From assembly GCA_013391385.1 (NCBI GenBank), contig JACBFI010000034.1, positions 1 through 37,465 on the forward strand: a stretch of 37,465 nucleotides of DNA. Reading direction: 5' to 3'. Each line of letters starts with the position of its first letter. Position 1 is the first letter of the stretch. This stretch comes from Sediminibacterium sp. Gen4 (GTDB lineage Bacteria; Bacteroidota; Bacteroidia; Chitinophagales; Chitinophagaceae). Positions 1 to 8,129 of the stretch are shown piece after piece. The notes beneath the pieces were generated by a model that did not search any database, was not told the origin of the DNA, and worked only from the letters and a program-made list of their open reading frames with translations. The position numbers were made by a program, and so were the translations under genes.

Positions 1-55
1 ATATTACCTTAGAAAACTCTAACTAAACGTGGCACTAAATTATGGGGAGCTTACA
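1..55. mobile_element. Terminal part of an insertion sequence (probably IS3-like), element extends off the left edge
   Basis: Read on the minus strand from position 55, the sequence starts TGTAAGCTCCCC and contains TTAGTTAGAGTT about 29 bases in. The right edge of the window (from 37411 on the plus strand) starts TGTAGGCTCCCC and carries TTGGTTAGAGTT at the same distance. By eye 27 of the first 41 positions agree, with 11 of the first 12. This is what the two imperfect terminal repeats of one IS look like. The TGT...CCCC start resembles IS3-family ends, but no transposase lies in the window, so the family is inferred. The glycosylase frame at 56-251 stops being recognisable exactly here. Confidence 0.72.
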
Positions 56-251
56 AAGCTGCTCTTGCTGAAGCTAGTGACACTTGTTGTTCCAAAATGA
101 TATGGATCAAAGTTGCAAAGGAAACTTTCCGACTCCAAAAAGGAGGATATCCGTAGTCTTTTAGAATCTGTAATAAATGCGGATCTCTTTCAGACAATCG
201 ATCACAAATAACGACAAGATCTTTTTCACTAAATCTTGATGCAATTGTCAT
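51..251 (-). pseudogene. DNA-3-methyladenine glycosylase II (AlkA-like), N-terminal fragment cut by an IS
   Basis: About 65 residues match the N-terminus of the HhH-GPD base-excision glycosylases that remove alkylated purines: an RDPHL motif, YGYPPFW, then the family block ILEQQVSLASARAA. Family members are about 200 residues or more, so the helix-hairpin-helix and the catalytic Asp are missing. The reading frame crosses into the IS end at position 55 and meets TAA at once. The start codon overlaps the stop of the enoyl-CoA hydratase gene (ATGA), so it was the last gene of that operon before the insertion. A plain nonsense mutation is less likely, because the sequence beyond the junction matches the other IS end and not the glycosylase family. 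Confidence 0.8.
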
Positions 252-1024
252 GATTGTTTTTCCTTGAACTTTGCTATTGCTTTTTTACTGTAATCACTCA
301 AGATCAATCGTCCACTGATCTTAGCACGTTCTTTCAATAATTCATCCCAATGATCAGTACCTGACCAGAATACTTTCTTCATTTCACGCATTGCTTCCGG
401 ACTCGAATTTGAAAGTGTAGTTGTCATTCTGGTGATCGAATCGTCCATGCCTGCCACATCAGCATGTAGTTCAGCAAACAATCCCTTTCTTCTTGCCCAA
501 TCTGCAGGTCTCCACATCGTTGCATCAATGGCCAACTGAGAAAATGCAGAAGTACCGATCTTTCTTTCAACAGCAGGACCCACTACAAACGGACCAATCC
601 CCACTGCCAGTTCGCTGAGCTTTACATCAGCACCCTCTACTGCAATGGCATAGTCTGCAGCGGCAGCAATCCCCACACCTCCACCAACACATTTACCCTG
701 AATTCTGGCAATGATTAATTGAGGTGCTGTACGCATCGCATTGATGACTTGTGCAAATCCATTGAAAAATCTAGACCCGGTGGCCTCATCTGTTATCGAA
801 GACAGTTCATCAAAAGAAGCGCCCGAGCAAAACACTTTTTCACCGGCAGATCGAAGTACAATTACTTTGGTTTCGGTGTTCAAGCCTTCACTATGAATCG
901 CTTTCGCTAAAGCATCTAAAATCTTTCCTGGCAATGAGTTTCTTTGCGGATGATAAAATTCAATCGTAGCAATACCATGCTCATGCTCCACTTTTACATA
1001 ACCTTCTTTTATTTCTTCAATCAT
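248..1024 (-). CDS. Enoyl-CoA hydratase/isomerase family protein (crotonase fold), probably phenylacetate pathway
   Basis: 258 residues with the crotonase fold. FCSGASFDEL (about residues 66-75) and GGGVGIAAAADYA (about 113-125) form the oxyanion-hole and CoA-binding parts. The first catalytic Glu of classical hydratases (GGGxE) is Gly here, while the second is kept (SELAVGIGP, about 137-145), so this could be an isomerase or a variant hydratase and not a general beta-oxidation enzyme. It sits 41 bp downstream of paaZ on the same strand. That points to ring-opening or beta-oxidation steps of phenylacetyl-CoA breakdown (PaaG/PaaF-like), but the exact reaction cannot be read from the sequence. 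Its stop overlaps the glycosylase start. Confidence 0.85.
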   Translation of the reverse strand: MIEEIKEGYVKVEHEHGIATIEFYHPQRNSLPGKILDALAKAIHSEGLNTETKVIVLRSAGEKVFCSGASFDELSSITDEATGSRFFNGFAQVINAMRTAPQLIIARIQGKCVGGGVGIAAAADYAIAVEGADVKLSELAVGIGPFVVGPAVERKIGTSAFSQLAIDATMWRPADWARRKGLFAELHADVAGMDDSITRMTTTLSNSSPEAMREMKKVFWSGTDHWDELLKERAKISGRLILSDYSKKAIAKFKEKQS

Positions 1025-1065
1025 AAAAATATTTTTTCAAGTTAATGATTCGCACTGTTTCCACC

Positions 1066-3111
1066 TTAGCTCTTTCTTTCTACCATGGTTAAAATGGTAG
1101 CTACTCCGGTGATCTCACCCGTTTCATCCATGATCTCAACCAACCATTTCACAATACCTTTATCAATATCAGTGGGTTCTTTCTTTTCTTGTCTTGTTTT
1201 CTCTTTACAAGTAAATCGAACTTGTATCTCTGATCCGGGATATACCGGCTTGGTAAATCTCAACTCATCAATACCATAATTCAGCAAGACCGGATTTTTA
1301 TCATAACTACTCACAAAAAGTCCGGCCGCAATACTCATGATCAGATAACCGTGTGCTACCTGTCTCTCAAACATGGTACCTGAGAAATCAGTATCACGTA
1401 AATGTGCATAGAAATGATCTCCACTTAAATCTGCAAACTGATCAATATCTTCTGCAGTAATCAATCTTTTCTCCGTCAATAACTGATCACCGATTTGTAA
1501 TTCATCAAAATACTTTTTGAAAGGATGTACATCACCGATATTTCCTTTTGCACCCGGCTGATAAATATTACTGATAGCAGTGATCATATCAGGTGAACCC
1601 TGAATAGCTACTCGCTGCATATAATGTTTCACTCCGCGTATGCCTCCCATTTCTTCACCACCACCGGCTCTACCCGGACCACCATGTACCAACAATGGCA
1701 ATGGAGACCCGTGTCCGGTACTTTCTTTGGCGCAATCACTATTCAATACCAATATTCTTCCATGGTACATTCCTGCACCCAGCACATATGATTTTGCAAT
1801 GTTCTTATCTGCTGTAACGATAGAACTTACCAAAGACCCTTTACCCATTTTAGCCAGTTGTATGGCATCTTCTACATGATCATAAGGCATAAGGGTTGAA
1901 ACAGGTCCAAAGGCTTCAATTTCGTGTACTTCTTTAGACTGAAATGGGTTTTCGTTTAACAATAACAACGGACTCATGAATGCTCCTTTCTCTGCATCTG
2001 CATCAATGACTTGTACACTATCCAAGGATCCATAAATCAATTGAGAAGAAGCCAATAATTTTTGAACCTGTGCTTTTACTTCTACTCTTTGTAATTCGCC
2101 TGCTAAAGATCCCATTCTTACTTTATCATTCAATGGATTTCCGATCGTTGTTTGTGAAAGGTATTTACCTAAAGCAATCTGTACATCTTCTATTTTATCA
2201 GCAGGCACAAAAATTCTTCGGATAGCGGTACATTTTTGTCCACACTTGGTGGTGATTTCTTTTCTGACTTCTTTTAAAAAGATATCCCACTCAGGCATAT
2301 CCGGTGTTACATCCTTACCCAACACTATACAATTCAACGAATCTGCTTCCATGGTGAACGGTACGTTCTGCGAAAGAATAGAGGGCGTTGATTTCAACAT
2401 CAATCCGGTAGATGCAGAACCTGTAAATGTTACCACATCTTGGTCTGTTACATGCTGCAACATATCACCGGCACTTCCACATACTAGTTGTAAAGCGCCT
2501 TGAGGAAGAATTCCGGATGCAATGATTTCACGAACTACCGCCTCAGTAAGAAAAGAAGTAACCGTTGCAGGCTTTACAACAGCAGGCATTCCTGCCAACA
2601 GGTTAACAGCAATTTTTTCGAGCATACCCCATACCGGAAAATTGAAGGCATTGATATGAACGGCTACACCTTCCTTAGGTACCAGCAAATGGTGTCCCAT
2701 AAAAGTGTTGGCCTTACCCAATACATGATGTTCACCATCTAAACAATAAGGCTCATCTGGAAATTTTCTTCTGAGTGAGGCATAAGAAAATAAATTACCG
2801 ATTCCGCCCTCAATATCTACCCAACTATCTGCTTTGGTGGCACCGGTTTGATAACTGATTTGATAAAATTTATCCAGATGATTGCGAAGATGGAGTGCCA
2901 AGTTTTTAAGCATCAATCCACGCTCATGAAAACTCATATTTCTAAGCGCAGGATTGCCCGTAGTTCTGGCATATTGTAAAATATCTTTAAAGTCAATTCC
3001 TTTGGTGGAAGCAGTAGCAATCTGTTCTCCCGTAACAGCATTAAATAAGGGTTGTCCTTCACCATCTCCGGTGATCCATCGTCCCAGAATAAAATTCTCA
3101 AGCTTGGCCAT
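1066..3111 (-). CDS. paaZ: PaaZ, bifunctional oxepin-CoA hydrolase / 3-oxo-5,6-dehydrosuberyl-CoA semialdehyde dehydrogenase
   Basis: 681 residues, the same length as E. coli PaaZ. The N-terminal aldehyde dehydrogenase domain (about 1-520) has the general base Glu255 in FTMEAD and the nucleophile Cys294 in GQKCTAIRR, one residue off the E. coli numbering. The C-terminal MaoC-like hydratase domain (about 535-681) carries the active-site stretch DLSGDHFYAH. The protein opens the oxepin ring of 2-oxepin-2(3H)-ylidene-CoA and oxidises the resulting aldehyde in phenylacetate catabolism; the two domains are known to channel the intermediate. It is the first gene of a minus-strand operon with the enoyl-CoA hydratase, and an operator-like repeat overlaps its predicted promoter (3114-3144). 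Confidence 0.95.
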   Translation of the reverse strand: MAKLENFILGRWITGDGEGQPLFNAVTGEQIATASTKGIDFKDILQYARTTGNPALRNMSFHERGLMLKNLALHLRNHLDKFYQISYQTGATKADSWVDIEGGIGNLFSYASLRRKFPDEPYCLDGEHHVLGKANTFMGHHLLVPKEGVAVHINAFNFPVWGMLEKIAVNLLAGMPAVVKPATVTSFLTEAVVREIIASGILPQGALQLVCGSAGDMLQHVTDQDVVTFTGSASTGLMLKSTPSILSQNVPFTMEADSLNCIVLGKDVTPDMPEWDIFLKEVRKEITTKCGQKCTAIRRIFVPADKIEDVQIALGKYLSQTTIGNPLNDKVRMGSLAGELQRVEVKAQVQKLLASSQLIYGSLDSVQVIDADAEKGAFMSPLLLLNENPFQSKEVHEIEAFGPVSTLMPYDHVEDAIQLAKMGKGSLVSSIVTADKNIAKSYVLGAGMYHGRILVLNSDCAKESTGHGSPLPLLVHGGPGRAGGGEEMGGIRGVKHYMQRVAIQGSPDMITAISNIYQPGAKGNIGDVHPFKKYFDELQIGDQLLTEKRLITAEDIDQFADLSGDHFYAHLRDTDFSGTMFERQVAHGYLIMSIAAGLFVSSYDKNPVLLNYGIDELRFTKPVYPGSEIQVRFTCKEKTRQEKKEPTDIDKGIVKWLVEIMDETGEITGVATILTMVERKS

Positions 3112-3113
3112 AG

Positions 3114-3144
3114 CAATCGTTTAGGTTTACAAAGCTAACGATTG
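3114..3144 (-). promoter_or_regulatory. Predicted paaZ promoter -7 box bracketed by an inverted repeat (candidate operator)
   Basis: On the minus strand TAGCTTTG (3137-3130) matches the Bacteroidota -7 consensus TAnnTTTG exactly. It is flanked by the arms CAATCGTTAG (3144-3135) and CTAAACGATTG (3124-3114), which are complementary apart from one extra base. The -7 box overlaps the upstream arm and runs into the spacer. The start codon follows at 3111, so the leader would be very short. A repressor bound here would block paaZ, as PaaR/TetR-type regulators do elsewhere, but no regulator gene lies nearby. No clear -33 TTG is visible. Confidence 0.45.
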
Positions 3145-3175
3145 ATCGCTTTGTTTGTTGACGGGTTTAACATAT

Positions 3176-3643
3176 TTAACGCGGTAGTAAACCAAACTGT
3201 CTGGCATGATGAGTTACATGCTTATAATGCAACAATATCCATTCCTCAAAATTTAGTGGACCAAATACGGGGTGTGGAATTTTTTTATCCGGATAGTGTT
3301 CATAAAATGCAAAAAAGTTTTCGATGGCTTTTTTCAGACCTGTTTTTGCAGCATTCAGATCCGGTTCTCTAACCGGTAAAGGCTCTTCAGGAAGTACCGG
3401 TGCTTTTGTGTTTTCACGAAACTGCTTATCACTCAATAAAAACTCTTTGAATTTTGGTAAATGCTCTTCCGGTGTAACCATTGGAAAATGAATCTGATCC
3501 GTAGATACTTTGAAAAAACCTGTTACATGTTCTACCATTTGCTGAACATTCATTTTACCCCAAAGTGGCGCTGTATCCCCAGATAAATCACTGATCCATT
3601 CAGGAAATGTAGTTTTGATGAATGAGGCTTTATCCTGGTCCAT
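3176..3643 (-). CDS. DinB-like / DUF1569-type protein
   Basis: 155 residues, predicted all-helical four-helix-bundle protein. The stretch MNVQQMVEHVTGFF near the N-terminus and HYKHVTHHARQFGLL at the C-terminus carry the spaced histidines that bind a metal in DinB/YfiT-like proteins. Members of this fold include thiol transferases and metal-dependent hydrolases; the substrate here is unknown. No signal peptide. It lies upstream of paaZ on the same strand but 64 bp away, with the paaZ promoter in between, so it may be a separate unit. It is divergent from the DUF3667 gene. Confidence 0.7.
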   Translation of the reverse strand: MDQDKASFIKTTFPEWISDLSGDTAPLWGKMNVQQMVEHVTGFFKVSTDQIHFPMVTPEEHLPKFKEFLLSDKQFRENTKAPVLPEEPLPVREPDLNAAKTGLKKAIENFFAFYEHYPDKKIPHPVFGPLNFEEWILLHYKHVTHHARQFGLLPR

Positions 3644-3694
3644 TTTTTTCTGCTAAGTTAATGGTATTCTGCCCTGTAAAAGTTTATAAAAAAG

Positions 3695-3721
3695 CAATCT
3701 TTGTTTTTTATATTGCAATAT
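3695..3721 (+). promoter_or_regulatory. Possible promoter and perfect 12-bp palindrome before the DUF3667 gene
   Basis: AATCTTTG (3695-3702) differs by one base from the TAnnTTTG -7 consensus. It is followed by ATATTGCAATAT (3710-3721), a perfect palindrome ending four bases before the ATG at 3726. An AT-rich 12-mer palindrome can arise by chance, so regulatory meaning is only a suggestion. Confidence 0.25.
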
Positions 3722-3725
3722 CAAG

Positions 3726-4538
3726 ATGCCTAACTGCCTTAACTGTAACGCCCCGCTAACTACTACACAAAAGTTTTGTGGCGAATGTGGTCAGAAAACT
3801 GCACTAAAGCGTGTGAATTTGCATGATGTATTCCATGACGCCATTCACTATTTCACCCATGCCGATAAAGGAATTTTTACCTTATTAATATCGCTGATCA
3901 AACAGCCGGGATTGGTTGCTAAAGAATATGTAGAAGGAAAAAGAAAGAGACATTTTCCTCCTTTGAATTTCTTTTTAATTGTAGCAGCTGTATATATTGT
4001 CATAGGAGGTATTACATCAAAATATAGCAAGACTTCATTTCAAAGAAATACTAGGGAAAATAGTTATACATCTGCACCGAAAATAACTTCCCCTAGTAAC
4101 GTTCAACAAGCAGAAGGTATCAAACGAATGGAGAAGATGGCGAATATGGGTCGATTTTTTTCCAAGTACTCCAATTATGTCGCCATGCTTGCTGCACCGT
4201 TGATTAGTTTTTTAATCTGGTTATTGTACCTAAGAGGACGGTATAATTATACGGAGCATCTTGTAGCCAACTTATACCTGATTGGCTTTACCAATTTATT
4301 TCGATGTTTACTGGTTGCGCCCATCGCTATATTTTTTAGTATAGACCCGAATAGTAGAAATGTACAGTTGGGATTTGTACTATTCGAGGTCTTGTACAGA
4401 ACACTATTCTATTACCGCTTTATGGGTGAATACAATTGGGCTGGGAAAGCCAAAGCATTTTTAGTATCAGCAGGTACAGCTGTATTCTGGAGTGCACTGA
4501 TAGGCGCTATCTTTTATGTAAATATACGATGGGGTTGA
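3726..4538 (+). CDS. DUF3667 family integral membrane protein with N-terminal zinc ribbon
   Basis: 270 residues. The N-terminus has a C4 zinc ribbon (Cys4, Cys7, Cys18, Cys21: CLNC...CGECG), followed by the DUF3667 block with HFPPLNFFLIVAAVYIVI, which forms the first membrane helix. Three or four further hydrophobic segments follow (about 148-165, 180-200, 215-230, 245-265). The family is widespread in Bacteroidota and has no established function; the ribbon-plus-membrane design suggests a sensor or assembly role. It converges with the histidine kinase gene, with 9 bp between the stops. Confidence 0.85.
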   Translation: MPNCLNCNAPLTTTQKFCGECGQKTALKRVNLHDVFHDAIHYFTHADKGIFTLLISLIKQPGLVAKEYVEGKRKRHFPPLNFFLIVAAVYIVIGGITSKYSKTSFQRNTRENSYTSAPKITSPSNVQQAEGIKRMEKMANMGRFFSKYSNYVAMLAAPLISFLIWLLYLRGRYNYTEHLVANLYLIGFTNLFRCLLVAPIAIFFSIDPNSRNVQLGFVLFEVLYRTLFYYRFMGEYNWAGKAKAFLVSAGTAVFWSALIGAIFYVNIRWG

Positions 4539-4547
4539 TGGCTCGCA

Positions 4548-5750
4548 TTAAACAATCGGTAATAACACACTGAATGTTGTACCCTTATCAGGTTCTGACT
4601 CAATATTGAGAGTTCCATGTAATTTAATGATCAGGTGCTTCACCAACATCAATCCAAAGCCATATCCTTTTTCACCTGAAGTGCCTTGTGTTGATTCTTG
4701 TTCCCCATATAATATCTGGTGAATGGTATCTTGATCCATCCCGGATCCTGTATCGCTAACTTTAATCGACAATTGTTTGGTTCTAGTAATAACGATGGAT
4801 AGTTCTACTGTAATCTTACCACTGACGGGTGTGAATTTGATCGCATTCGAAATCAGGTTACCCGTGATCTGCAGTAATTTGTTTTTTGAAAAATGAATAT
4901 CTTCTGTTTTGCTATCTGTAAGGAATCTTAAATTGATTTTTTTATTGACAGCCTGTGGTGCAAATAATTTTTCCAGTTTTTCTTTAAAAATCAACAGATT
5001 ATATTCATTACTACCCACTTCCTGTGAAGGGTTATCAATTTTCTTTTCTGAACTCAAAATCTCATCCGCCAATTCCAACAAAGAATGTCCGCCTTTTTGT
5101 ATCATGGATACCAATTGCAGCACTTCATCCAATTTATTCTCATTGCCTTGTTCACTAATGATTTGCGCCAGACCTACAATACCGGATAAAGGCCCTCTGA
5201 TATCGTGTGCCACTTTTTTCTGTGTTTCTTTGGCCTCTTTCACACGATTCTTCAATCCATTGATCACGCGAATTACCATCAGTCTGTTGACAATTTCATC
5301 GGCGATGATCTTCAACATTTCTACTTTCTCCGGACTGATTTCTTTACCAATGGTATCCAATACACATAAAGCCCCCAGTTGAATACCATTGCTGGTTTGT
5401 AATGGCACTCCAAAATAATAGCGTAGGTTGGGATCATCTTTTACATAAAACTTATCCTTGAAACGGTCATCTGCAGAAAGATCTTTTACTTCAAAGAATT
5501 GATCGGATACGATCGTGTATTGACAAACAGAATCCTCTCTGGGCATTTGTTCCAGATCCAATCCATAATTAGTAACGGTCCATTGTGTGAATGAATCAAT
5601 CATATTCACCAATGAAATATTGGTACCGGCTACTTTGGCAGCTAGTTTGGCTAAGTCTTTGAAATTTTCTTGTAAGGATGAATAGTCCAGATCGAATTCA
5701 GATAATTCGATCACACGTTGCATTTCATTTTCTGGTAATGGGGCTGCCAT
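4548..5750 (-). CDS. GAF-domain sensor histidine kinase, cytoplasmic
   Basis: 400 residues. The GAF domain (about 25-160) senses a small ligand or redox/light cue; it has the blocks SVCQYTI and YYFGVPLQTSNG. A coiled segment (about 160-180) leads to the HisKA domain with the phosphoacceptor His182 in KKVAHDIRGPLSG. The ATPase domain shows N box NLISNAIKFTP, G1 box DTGSGMDQ and G2 box GEKGYGFGLMLVK. There are no membrane helices, so it is a soluble kinase. No response regulator is adjacent, which makes it an orphan. The following intergenic stretch (5751-5924) holds two imperfect hairpins (arms 5792-5799/5817-5824 and 5841-5847/5872-5878). Confidence 0.9.
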   Translation of the reverse strand: MAAPLPENEMQRVIELSEFDLDYSSLQENFKDLAKLAAKVAGTNISLVNMIDSFTQWTVTNYGLDLEQMPREDSVCQYTIVSDQFFEVKDLSADDRFKDKFYVKDDPNLRYYFGVPLQTSNGIQLGALCVLDTIGKEISPEKVEMLKIIADEIVNRLMVIRVINGLKNRVKEAKETQKKVAHDIRGPLSGIVGLAQIISEQGNENKLDEVLQLVSMIQKGGHSLLELADEILSSEKKIDNPSQEVGSNEYNLLIFKEKLEKLFAPQAVNKKINLRFLTDSKTEDIHFSKNKLLQITGNLISNAIKFTPVSGKITVELSIVITRTKQLSIKVSDTGSGMDQDTIHQILYGEQESTQGTSGEKGYGFGLMLVKHLIIKLHGTLNIESEPDKGTTFSVLLPIV

Positions 5751-5924
5751 TGAGATAGTTTTAAAATATAAATATATTGACAGGAATGGAGATAACCATT
5801 ATCTAAATACTAATTCATGGTTATGCGACACACTTGTCATAGGAACCACTACAATATAAGTGCCGTAAAAGGGTTCCTGCACCACACTACCTGAATTGTT
5901 TTATATTTAAGGAATAATTAAGCC

Positions 5925-6677
5925 ATGAAAAAAAATAACCTTTTTACACTGTTACTACTGGGTTGTATCATGCTGATGGTTACAGCTTTTATCGAAAAAA
6001 AGCAGGTTCAACAACCATTGAAAGGTGCCTGGCAACAGGTCAATGGCGATGTACAAACCACCCTCATTATTACCGACCATATTTTTTCTTCCGCTACCTA
6101 TAACCTACGTGAAAAAAAATTCATCAGTTCTTACGGGGGAAAATATAGCATAGCACAAAATAAGCTCACCATTGCTATCGAATGGAATAACCTAGACTCC
6201 TCAGCAGTGGGTACCCAAAAAATTACAAATATCCAGATCAACAATGACCAACTCAGGATGGAAGGAAATACCGGTAGCTGGAAACGCTTAGATGACGGTA
6301 CCCCCGGCGCATTAGCCGGTGACTGGATCATAACAGGTAGCTATACAAATGATCAAGTATCAAAAAGAAGAAGTCCGTTCTATCCGAGAAGAACCATGAA
6401 AGTATTATCAGGCAAGTATTTTCAATGGATCGCTTATAATGTGGTAACCAAACAATTTTTTGATACCGGCGGCGGCACTTATACAACTGAGAACGGAAAG
6501 TATACAGAAACCATTCACTTTTTTACTAAAACTGCTGCGAGTGTAGGGAAAGTCTTAGCATTCGACTATTCATTTGTAAATGGCGATTGGAGACATAAAG
6601 GCCTTAAATCAACAGGAGGTATGATGGATGAATGCTGGTCAAGAAGAGAAACCTTAGAGAGCCCACCCCAGCAATAA
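5925..6677 (+). CDS. Secreted protein with two tandem lipocalin-like repeats
   Basis: 250 residues. The N-terminal hydrophobic segment (about 6-22) is a signal peptide or anchor. The mature part contains two copies of one about 100-residue unit: GAWQ at about residue 35 and GDW at about 135 open the copies. Later each has YN-x4-K-x-F-x4-GG-x-Y (first YNLREKKF...GGKY, second YNVVTKQF...GGTY), and both end in a GNTGSW / NGDW strand. This resembles the small beta-barrel 'membrane or secreted' proteins of Bacteroidota that bind or carry lipophilic ligands; the function is unknown. The HD-hydrolase gene follows after 6 bp, so the two are probably co-transcribed. Confidence 0.75.
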   Translation: MKKNNLFTLLLLGCIMLMVTAFIEKKQVQQPLKGAWQQVNGDVQTTLIITDHIFSSATYNLREKKFISSYGGKYSIAQNKLTIAIEWNNLDSSAVGTQKITNIQINNDQLRMEGNTGSWKRLDDGTPGALAGDWIITGSYTNDQVSKRRSPFYPRRTMKVLSGKYFQWIAYNVVTKQFFDTGGGTYTTENGKYTETIHFFTKTAASVGKVLAFDYSFVNGDWRHKGLKSTGGMMDECWSRRETLESPPQQ

Positions 6678-6683
6678 ACATTA

Positions 6684-7349
6684 ATGTATTTTTTGATGCA
6701 AGAACAAGACCTTATTCAGAAAACAGCAATATTCGTAAAAGAAACTTTACAAAACAGCGAGAGCGGACATAACTGGTTTCATATTGAACGTGTTTGGAAG
6801 AATGCGAGACATATAGGCAAGACAGAACCTGTAAATATGCTGGTTGTTGAACTGGCAGCACTTCTTCATGATATCGCTGATTCAAAGTTTTACGACGGAG
6901 ATGAAACCATTGGACCTAAGATGGCACGGAATTTTTTAGCAGCAGAAAAAGTTGATGAGTCCATTATTGATCATGTTGTAAAGATCATGGAAAATATGTC
7001 ATTCCGATCCGGATATGATCAACCTGCCTTCCGCTCTGCAGAATTACAGGTAGTGCAAGATGCAGACCGATTAGATGCTATTGGAGCTATCGGTATTGCA
7101 AGGGCTTTTCATTTTGGCGGCTATAAAAATCGTGAAATTTATGACCCTGCTATACCGCCTGACTTGAATATGAGCAAAGAAGCGTATAAAAAAAGTACAG
7201 CACCTACTATCAATCATTTTTATGAAAAATTATTATTCCTACAAGACAAAATGAATACCGTTACTGGAAAAAAGATGGCTGAAGAGCGACATGTTTTTAT
7301 GGAAAAATACCTGCAACAATTTTATACGGAATGGAATGGAGAAGCTTAA
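6684..7349 (+). CDS. HD-domain metal-dependent phosphohydrolase (YedJ-like)
   Basis: 221 residues. The HD superfamily set is complete: His33 in WFHIERVW, His62-Asp63 in LLHDIAD and the later Asp in QDADRLDAIGAIG. These bind the two metals that hydrolyse phosphoester bonds in nucleotides. The QDADRLDAIGAIGIAR block is typical of the YedJ/YpgQ group, which acts on nucleotides, so a nucleotide-pool or house-cleaning role is likely but the substrate is unknown. The start may be 6696 (second Met) instead of 6684. The cyclophilin gene begins 10 bp downstream. Confidence 0.88.
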   Translation: MYFLMQEQDLIQKTAIFVKETLQNSESGHNWFHIERVWKNARHIGKTEPVNMLVVELAALLHDIADSKFYDGDETIGPKMARNFLAAEKVDESIIDHVVKIMENMSFRSGYDQPAFRSAELQVVQDADRLDAIGAIGIARAFHFGGYKNREIYDPAIPPDLNMSKEAYKKSTAPTINHFYEKLLFLQDKMNTVTGKKMAEERHVFMEKYLQQFYTEWNGEA

Positions 7350-7359
7350 TCATAGTACT

Positions 7360-8097
7360 ATGTATATAAAGAAATTATGCTTGTTGGGTTTATTGGTTGT
7401 ATCGGCTTGTTCTACACCCAAGTATTTCCGAAAGCTGGATAAAGAAGAAAAGAAGGCGGTGAAAACAGCCAAGCAATGGGTGGATGCTTCACCCAAACAA
7501 ACACATGTATTGATCATGACAAGCAAGGGTAATTTGGTGGTGAAATTGTATGATGAAACGCCTTTACACCGAGATAATTTTATCAGTAAGGTAAAAGCAG
7601 GTTTTTATGATAGTTTGTTGTTTCATCGTGTCATCAATCGATTCATGATACAGGGCGGTGATCCGGAAAGTAAGTATGCTACGGCGGACAAAAGAATTGG
7701 AAGCGGATCTGCACCGGGAGATCGTATCCCTGCAGAATTCCGAACGGCACAAAATATTTTCCATAAAAGAGGAGCATTAGCGGCTGCAAGAACCGATAAT
7801 CCGGAAAAAGCCAGTAGCAATTGTCAGTTTTATATTGTACAAAGACCTGTTTGGCGAAAATCAGAATTAGACAGTACCATTCGTTCGCGTAATCTTACGC
7901 TTAATGATTACCAAAAAAATCTATACACTACCGAAGGAGGTACACCACACCTTGATGGTGGCTATACTGTTTTTGGAGAACTCGTAACAGGGTTTCATGT
8001 ATTGGACTCCATTGCAACTACACCTACGAAAAGCGATAGACCCATTACTGATATTCGAATGCGCATGTTTTTATTGAATACACCTAAAAAGAAATAG
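7360..8097 (+). CDS. Cyclophilin-type peptidyl-prolyl cis-trans isomerase, lipoprotein
   Basis: 245 residues from the ATG at 7360. An upstream ATG at 7291 would extend it into the HD gene, but only the 7360 start gives a proper signal peptide with lipobox VVSAC (Cys about residue 18), so the enzyme is anchored in the periplasm or outer membrane. The cyclophilin core shows FHRVINRFMIQGGDPE, the segment with the catalytic Arg and Phe, and later SSNCQFYIVQ. It assists proline isomerisation during folding of exported proteins. It is the last gene of the plus-strand unit 5925-8097, and its stop codon lies inside the terminator stem. Confidence 0.92.
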   Translation: MYIKKLCLLGLLVVSACSTPKYFRKLDKEEKKAVKTAKQWVDASPKQTHVLIMTSKGNLVVKLYDETPLHRDNFISKVKAGFYDSLLFHRVINRFMIQGGDPESKYATADKRIGSGSAPGDRIPAEFRTAQNIFHKRGALAAARTDNPEKASSNCQFYIVQRPVWRKSELDSTIRSRNLTLNDYQKNLYTTEGGTPHLDGGYTVFGELVTGFHVLDSIATTPTKSDRPITDIRMRMFLLNTPKKK

Positions 8098-8122
8098 CAG
8101 CTGTTGGCTGCTATTTCTTTTT
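8086..8122. terminator. Bidirectional intrinsic terminator, perfect 16-bp stem
   Basis: Arms 8086-8101 and 8107-8122 are exactly complementary (A5 GAAATAGCAGC on the left) with a 5-nt loop TGTTG. The A-run and T-run on the two sides give a T-tail in both directions. It lies between the convergent cyclophilin (plus) and SGNH lipoprotein (minus) genes and serves both. Confidence 0.93.
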
Positions 8123-8129
8123 GTGGCTT

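Noticed and set aside
51-251. Glycosylase fragment as a nonsense or frameshift mutant
   Set aside because: Sequence beyond position 55 matches the other window edge and not the glycosylase family in any frame, so an IS junction explains it better.
4909-5382. 157-residue open frame on the plus strand opposite the histidine kinase
   Set aside because: It lies fully antisense to a gene with all kinase motifs and resembles no family; low-complexity Ser/Leu/Phe content is typical of a shadow frame.
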